From assembly GCA_028819955.1 (NCBI GenBank), contig JAPPKP010000162.1:1-8773 (forward strand): DNA of 8,773 nucleotides, in the 5' to 3' direction. The position numbers were made by a program, and so were the translations under genes. Of the stretch, positions 6,332-8,773 are shown piece by piece (the first letter of the stretch is position 1; every line of letters begins with the position of its first letter). This DNA is from Rhodospirillaceae bacterium (GTDB lineage Bacteria > Pseudomonadota > Alphaproteobacteria > UBA828). The notes under the pieces were generated by a model. The model did not search any database. It had not been told where the DNA came from and saw nothing but the letters and a program-made list of their open reading frames with translations.

Positions 6332-7123
6332 CTAGCGGGCACGCCTCTTGGGCGGGGAATCGCGGAACTCCTGGACCTGAGCGCGGGCGGCCCCCTGGAG
6401 CAGCTTCACGTCCTGGCCGCAGACGACCAAGTCGTAACCGCGCTCGAACGTCCATTTGACCGACTTGCCGGGGCGCGTGACCGTGGCCAGCAGCTTCCCT
6501 GTCGCCCGCATCTTGCGCTCCGCCTTCTGGATCAGGCGGATCACCGCAGGCTCCTTCATGTCCAGCATGTGGCCGATGCTGGCCGAGATGTCGCTGGGGC
6601 CGAGGAAGAGCATGTCGACGCCTTCGACGGCTGCGATCTCCTCGATGTTGTCGATCGCCTCCTCGGTCTCGATCTGACAGGCGACGATCAGCTCCTGCGG
6701 CATCGCCGCGCGATACTCCGCGATCCGCGAACCCCAGCCGGAACAGCGGGCGGCATGCGGTGCCACCCCGCGCACGCCGTCGGTCGGAAAGCGGCAGGCG
6801 GCGACTGCCGCCTCCGCCTCGGCAGCGTTCTGCACGTAGGGCACGACGATGCCCATCACGCCGATGTCGAGCGCGCGCTTGATGTAGACCATGTCGTTCC
6901 ACGGCACGCGCATCATCGGGGTCGGGCCGTAGGGAGCAGCCGCCTGCATCAGGCCGATGGCGTTGAGCAGATCGCCGGGCCCGTGCTCGTGATCCATGAT
7001 GATCGTGTCGTAGCCGGCGCTGGCGACGACCTCGGCAGCGATGGGGCTGCCCATGGCAAGCCAGGCGCCCAGCGCGGGCTCGCCCGCGAGCATCTTCCTC
7101 TTGCAGCGGTTCTCGACGGTCAT
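6332..7123 (-). CDS. HpcH/HpaI family aldolase (2-keto-3-deoxy acid aldolase type)
   Basis: A 263-residue class II pyruvate aldolase, nearly the length of E. coli HpaI (262). These enzymes reversibly split 4-hydroxy-2-oxo acids, such as 4-hydroxy-2-oxoheptanedioate or 2-keto-3-deoxy sugar acids, into pyruvate and an aldehyde, using a divalent metal. Catalytic parts are visible: DHEHGP with H47 as the likely base, MRVPWND with R72 binding the pyruvate carboxylate, QIET with E152 and GPSDISASIG with D178 as metal ligands. FPTDGVRGV (112-120) is the conserved loop. The ATG at 7121-7123 has a strong GGAGG 8 nt upstream. The C-terminus ends in a short basic run (PPKRRAR). The gene follows lon on the same strand after 122 bp and is convergent with the MBL-fold gene. 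No other aromatic or sugar-acid pathway gene is nearby, so the substrate and name (hpaI, garL, rhmA) cannot be assigned. Confidence 0.93.
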   Translation of the reverse strand: MTVENRCKRKMLAGEPALGAWLAMGSPIAAEVVASAGYDTIIMDHEHGPGDLLNAIGLMQAAAPYGPTPMMRVPWNDMVYIKRALDIGVMGIVVPYVQNAAEAEAAVAACRFPTDGVRGVAPHAARCSGWGSRIAEYRAAMPQELIVACQIETEEAIDNIEEIAAVEGVDMLFLGPSDISASIGHMLDMKEPAVIRLIQKAERKMRATGKLLATVTRPGKSVKWTFERGYDLVVCGQDVKLLQGAARAQVQEFRDSPPKRRAR

Positions 7124-7131
7124 GCGCGGCG

Positions 7132-7136
7132 CCTCC
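7132..7136 (-). promoter_or_regulatory. Strong ribosome binding site of the aldolase gene
   Basis: GGAGG on the minus strand stands 8 nt before the ATG at 7121-7123. It is the clearest Shine-Dalgarno sequence in the window and fixes the aldolase start. Confidence 0.65.
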
Positions 7137-7147
7137 GGGCGGTGTGA

Positions 7148-7160
7148 TGACTTGGAGTCA
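7148..7160. promoter_or_regulatory. Candidate operator palindrome upstream of the aldolase gene
   Basis: TGACT-TGG-AGTCA is a perfect interrupted palindrome with 5-bp arms, 25-37 nt upstream of the aldolase ATG, in the 122-bp gap after lon. The size and place suit a dimeric repressor such as a GntR- or AraC-type catabolic regulator, but no regulator gene is in the window and the arms are short enough to arise by chance. No good -35/-10 pair was found beside it. Confidence 0.22.
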
Positions 7161-7245
7161 GGAGAAATCCATCGGCCCAGACACGCGGCCGTTGGGCGCG
7201 GCCGGTTCTACCACGGCCTGCGCGAGCGGGCGAGGCGGAGCGCGA

Positions 7246-8773
<1,528 letters not shown>

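Overview
The window is a stretch of GC-rich chromosomal DNA, most likely from an alphaproteobacterium. The evidence is the DNA polymerase I N-terminus of the type seen in that class, a small CHCC zinc-finger protein related to mitochondrial complex I subunit NDUFS6, and a Lon C-terminal end of alphaproteobacterial style. The order cannot be fixed from this sequence. No rRNA, tRNA, CRISPR array, insertion sequence, phage gene or attachment site was seen. The gene order looks like ordinary chromosome rather than a mobile island.

Layout, left to right. (1) 1-913, minus strand: the N-terminal 304 residues of a hydantoinase A/5-oxoprolinase-type enzyme, cut by the window edge. (2) 978-3743, minus: DNA polymerase I (polA), 64 bp upstream of the hydantoinase gene and pointing the same way. 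(3) 3878-5041, plus: an HcaT-like major facilitator transporter, divergent from polA. (4) 5046-5231, minus: the 61-residue CHCC zinc-finger protein, convergent with the transporter. (5) 5420-6316, plus: an MBL-fold metallo-hydrolase with a C-terminal helical domain, divergent from the zinc-finger gene across a 188-bp gap that holds a strong GC hairpin. (6) 6332-7123, minus: an HpcH/HpaI-family aldolase, convergent with the hydrolase. (7) 7246-8773, minus: the C-terminal 508 residues of ATP-dependent protease Lon, cut by the right edge. No stretch without a gene is longer than 188 bp.

The genes do not form one pathway. polA and lon are housekeeping genes for DNA repair/replication and protein quality control, and the zinc-finger protein probably serves respiratory complex I. 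The hydantoinase, transporter, hydrolase and aldolase are general catabolic families, but they lie on different strands and in separate transcription units, so a shared pathway is only a guess.

The most notable observation is in polA. The flap-nuclease and polymerase domains keep all the key residues checked. The 3'-5' exonuclease domain is still present by alignment but has lost its whole catalytic set: the positions of E. coli D355, E357, D424, Y497 and D501 read E, F, T, T and H. This polymerase is predicted to lack proofreading. I saw no convincing undescribed multi-gene system. The remaining leads are small: hairpins and palindromes in gaps, the hydantoinase gene behind polA, and an acidic, proline-rich Lon tail.
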